Origin: a bacterium
GTDB taxonomy: Bacteria > Bacteroidota > Bacteroidia > Cytophagales > Thermonemataceae
Reading direction: 5' to 3'
DNA length: 6,796 bases
Assembly: GCA_025362415.1 (NCBI GenBank)
Contig: JANYGM010000092.1
Coordinates: forward strand, 1 to 6,796
The notes below the pieces were generated by a model. That model was not told the DNA's origin. It ran no database searches and worked only from the letters and a program-made list of their open reading frames with translations. This document shows positions 4,702 through 6,796 of this stretch, in pieces (position 1 is the stretch's first letter; every line of letters starts with the position of its first letter). The position numbers and the translations under genes are program-made.

Positions 4702-6579
4702 TTATTCTAAAATAATTTTCTTACTAATAATTTTACCATTAATATCTTTCAAAAGTGACATATACAAGCCTTTTGAGAGGTTTTTGGTGATAATTTGCTG
4801 ATTTTCTTTATCAAAAATAATTTCTTGCGCCTGCCCTTGTGTGTTATATACGTGTACGCTTGCAATACGTATAGGAGATTTTATGCTAATCACATTGTTT
4901 TCTCCTGTTTTACTAGGATTTGGAAATAGAAAAATATTATTTTTATTGCCTTGATTATCATTTAAAGCAGTTGTTACATCAGGCATAAAAACATCATTAT
5001 CAAACACAGGGCGTATCATTAGCGCACCTTTGATAAGTGGGTCTTGCTCCCAATTCCCTTGAATATTAAAAAAAGTTTTGGTTTGTGCGTTGTTATCTTT
5101 ATCAAAACCAATAGCCAACAAATCATTGCTAGTTTGCTGAATACCAACATAAAATGTATCAACAATATTTACTATTTTGGTGCTATCCACCGCAAAACGC
5201 ACAAAACCATTAGGAGAAGTTGGGTACTTTACTTGCAAAGATTTCTGAAATAAAATCTCATCTTCTCTACCTTTTACTTTCTTCCAAATAGACAAAATAA
5301 AGGTTTCTTGCGACAAATTTTGCTTAAAAGGCACAAAAGAAATATCAATATCAGTAATAACCGCAGGCGCATTAAGTTTGTATTGAACCGCTATTTTGCC
5401 CTGCGTTTGCGCAATTCCTGCCACATATTCTGCTGTACCATCATCATAAGCAAAATAATTATCAAGCTCTGTTTTTCCTTTGATAGTGTCGTTTACCTTA
5501 AAATCAATAGGTGTAGTCGCATCTGTAGAAGTAAGTCTAAACGCATATTCCAACGAAATGGGTGTATTTAGTGGTGCATTTGTAAGCGTTTGAGGCGTGG
5601 CGGTTACCAGAAAATTAGCATCATTTGCCTGAATAATAGAAATTGGTGCAACAATGGGTAAACTCGCTAAAACAGCATTATTTCTAGTATTTTTTAGCTC
5701 ACAATCATAACTAATAATACGAAAATTATTATCCAAATTTTTGACATTGGTGATAATTTCTGTGTTTATTTCTGCTGCTTGATTGGCAAAATATTGCTTT
5801 ACAGGCATTGCTGTATAGTTTTTTAGGTAAGATTGTGGCTGACGACTAAATGCCACATCTTGACGTGTAATATCCGTAAGAGTTCTATTTTTGTTGAGAT
5901 AAATATAATCCAAATGCCACGCATCAAAATCACCAGAAACACGCCCAAATCTCAAAAAACGGAACTGAAAACCACTATAAAAAAAGTTATTGGCAGGGCT
6001 GCTTGTCAGTTGGATATTTTCCTGTTTGAAAACAGAAAAAGTGCCATCACCATATTTGCGCCATATTTCTACCCAGTTACCAGCATTATTTTTGGCTTGC
6101 AAAAGCAAAAAATCACTTGCATCAGGAGCTTCCACTTTTCCGCCTGCTTGCCACCAAAAACTCAAAAAAACATCAGTTGCAGTTGGCAAAATAGCACTCA
6201 AATCAATGCTTTTTGCAGTCAAAGTATCAGAATAGCCCTGACTAAGCGGAGAGGCAATATTATAAGGTGTTCCTTTGATATCAAAAGCATCTAGCGTGGC
6301 TACACCTAAACTGGGAGCATTATCTGCACGAGTGTTGTTGATAACAACTCCTACATTTGTCCAAAAGTCGGCATTTGGCAAGATTTTGTTATCAGAAAAA
6401 TCTTCAAAAAATGGCAAAACGCCTGCAATTCCTCTTTGTGTTTGAGAGTTAGCAGGAATATTGGAGGGTATATTTTTAGATACATTTGCAGGCGCAAAAC
6501 CAATAGGAAACTGCTTAAATTGCGCAAGAACACAATTTATAGAAAGAAAAAAAACAAAAAAGAAAGAATATTTATACAT
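4702..6579 (-). CDS. Secreted protein with T9SS type A C-terminal sorting domain
   Basis: I place the start at the ATG at 6579, giving 625 aa with a clean signal peptide (MYKYSFFFVFFLSINCVLAQ). The frame is open to an ATG at 6705, but the extra 42 residues would bury the signal peptide. The mature N-terminal half contains LPFFEDFSDN (55-64), SFWWQAGG (140-147) and FDAWHLDYIYLNKNR (218-232), a pattern of MAM/jelly-roll-like beta-sandwich domains common in exported Bacteroidota proteins. A second region has YFAYDDGTAEYVAG (375-388), IGFDKDNNAQ (490-499) and GALMIRPVF (518-526). The last 79 residues, from NNIFLFPNPS (547) to KKIILE, form the sorting domain that directs export by the type IX system and surface attachment or release. 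No catalytic motif is visible, so its role outside the cell is unknown. The thioesterase gene follows 47 nt later. Confidence 0.88.
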   Translation of the reverse strand: MYKYSFFFVFFLSINCVLAQFKQFPIGFAPANVSKNIPSNIPANSQTQRGIAGVLPFFEDFSDNKILPNADFWTNVGVVINNTRADNAPSLGVATLDAFDIKGTPYNIASPLSQGYSDTLTAKSIDLSAILPTATDVFLSFWWQAGGKVEAPDASDFLLLQAKNNAGNWVEIWRKYGDGTFSVFKQENIQLTSSPANNFFYSGFQFRFLRFGRVSGDFDAWHLDYIYLNKNRTLTDITRQDVAFSRQPQSYLKNYTAMPVKQYFANQAAEINTEIITNVKNLDNNFRIISYDCELKNTRNNAVLASLPIVAPISIIQANDANFLVTATPQTLTNAPLNTPISLEYAFRLTSTDATTPIDFKVNDTIKGKTELDNYFAYDDGTAEYVAGIAQTQGKIAVQYKLNAPAVITDIDISFVPFKQNLSQETFILSIWKKVKGREDEILFQKSLQVKYPTSPNGFVRFAVDSTKIVNIVDTFYVGIQQTSNDLLAIGFDKDNNAQTKTFFNIQGNWEQDPLIKGALMIRPVFDNDVFMPDVTTALNDNQGNKNNIFLFPNPSKTGENNVISIKSPIRIASVHVYNTQGQAQEIIFDKENQQIITKNLSKGLYMSLLKDINGKIISKKIILE

Positions 6580-6796
6580 TTTTATAAGTAAAGTTTCAAC
6601 AAAAATAGCAAAAATCATTCCAAAAATAAAAATTATTTCTAATCTAATTTTTTCAAACCAACAAAACAGTTTCCAAAATATGCCTAAATTTGCGCAGAAT
6701 GGCAATTATTTTTAATAAACCTTCCCTGTCGGTACTATCAAATATTTTAGAAAGACAATAAGTATTATTTTCCATTGTAATAAAAACCCAATTTGC
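6580..6796. other. Right-edge leader region without a convincing gene
   Basis: No coding region can be supported here. A minus-strand frame is open from the right edge to a TGA ending at 6653 (about 48 codons, including MENNTYCLSKIF from an ATG at 6775), but it resembles nothing I recognise. It could be the end of a gene beyond the window, a leader, or chance. Another minus frame stops after KLGFYYNGK, also compatible with the end of an upstream gene. Confidence 0.4.
6600..6628 (-). promoter_or_regulatory. Possible promoter elements for the T9SS cargo gene
   Basis: Two exact TAnnTTTG matches (TATTTTTG) lie upstream of the ATG at 6579 on the minus strand, at 6607-6600 and 6628-6621. Neither has a well-spaced TTTG at -33: the nearest (6657-6654) is 25 nt from the second element. 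In such AT-rich DNA the matches may be chance. Confidence 0.3.

Noticed and set aside
6528..6539. SINC in the cargo signal peptide as a lipobox
   Set aside because: Asn before Cys does not fit the lipobox, and the VLAQ site just after it suits signal peptidase I together with T9SS export.
6580..6705. 42-residue N-terminal extension of the T9SS cargo gene from an ATG at 6705
   Set aside because: It would place the signal peptide internally; the ATG at 6579 gives a normal signal peptide.
6653..6775. 40-codon minus-strand frame (MENNTYCLSKIF...)
   Set aside because: Open to the right edge but no recognisable family and no start signal; kept only as part of the edge region note.
1..6796. CRISPR array, tRNA or rRNA, or an insertion sequence
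   Set aside because: No regular repeat-spacer pattern, no cloverleaf-like or rRNA-like sequence seen, and no transposase frame.

Overview
The window is AT-rich DNA from a member of the Bacteroidota, possibly a Cytophagales-type lineage. The evidence is a C-terminal type IX secretion (T9SS type A) sorting domain, lipoproteins with an SSC lipobox, a promoter of the Bacteroidota form TTTG-N20-TAnnTTTG, and weak Shine-Dalgarno sites. The genus assignment is a guess. All recognisable genes lie on the minus strand, so transcription runs from high to low coordinates.

Layout in transcription order. (1) 6796-6580 is a right-edge leader with no convincing gene. (2) 6579-4702 encodes a secreted T9SS cargo protein of about 625 aa. 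(3) 4654-4202 encodes a hotdog-fold acyl-CoA thioesterase, 47 nt behind it. (4) 4201-3925 is a regulatory intergenic region. It holds three copies of a 21-bp palindrome (TATTTAGAA-N3-TTCTAAATA); one sits inside a near-perfect Bacteroidota promoter and one is built into a terminator-like hairpin. (5) 3924-2758 encodes a DUF4856 lipoprotein. (6) 2757-2536 carries an 18-bp perfect inverted repeat and a heptamer repeat array. (7) 2535-1405 encodes an imelysin-family lipoprotein. (8) About 1344 to the left edge encodes an HTTM / vitamin K-dependent gamma-carboxylase-like membrane protein. It is open for 448 codons, runs off the window, and has no ATG at its conserved start.

The last three genes look like one operon. 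Two envelope lipoproteins and a multi-pass membrane carboxylase-like enzyme are read from one promoter with strong operator-like palindromes. Imelysin-like proteins are linked to iron uptake in the literature, so I infer a metal-regulated (Fur- or DtxR-like) envelope system; its biochemical job is not established.

The structures not explained by genes are: the three palindromes; arrays of 7-nt units that overlap the stop codons of three consecutive genes; the 60-bp hairpin between the two lipoprotein genes; and a C-rich, repeat-derived in-frame segment inside the HTTM gene that reads as a G-quadruplex pattern on the opposite strand.
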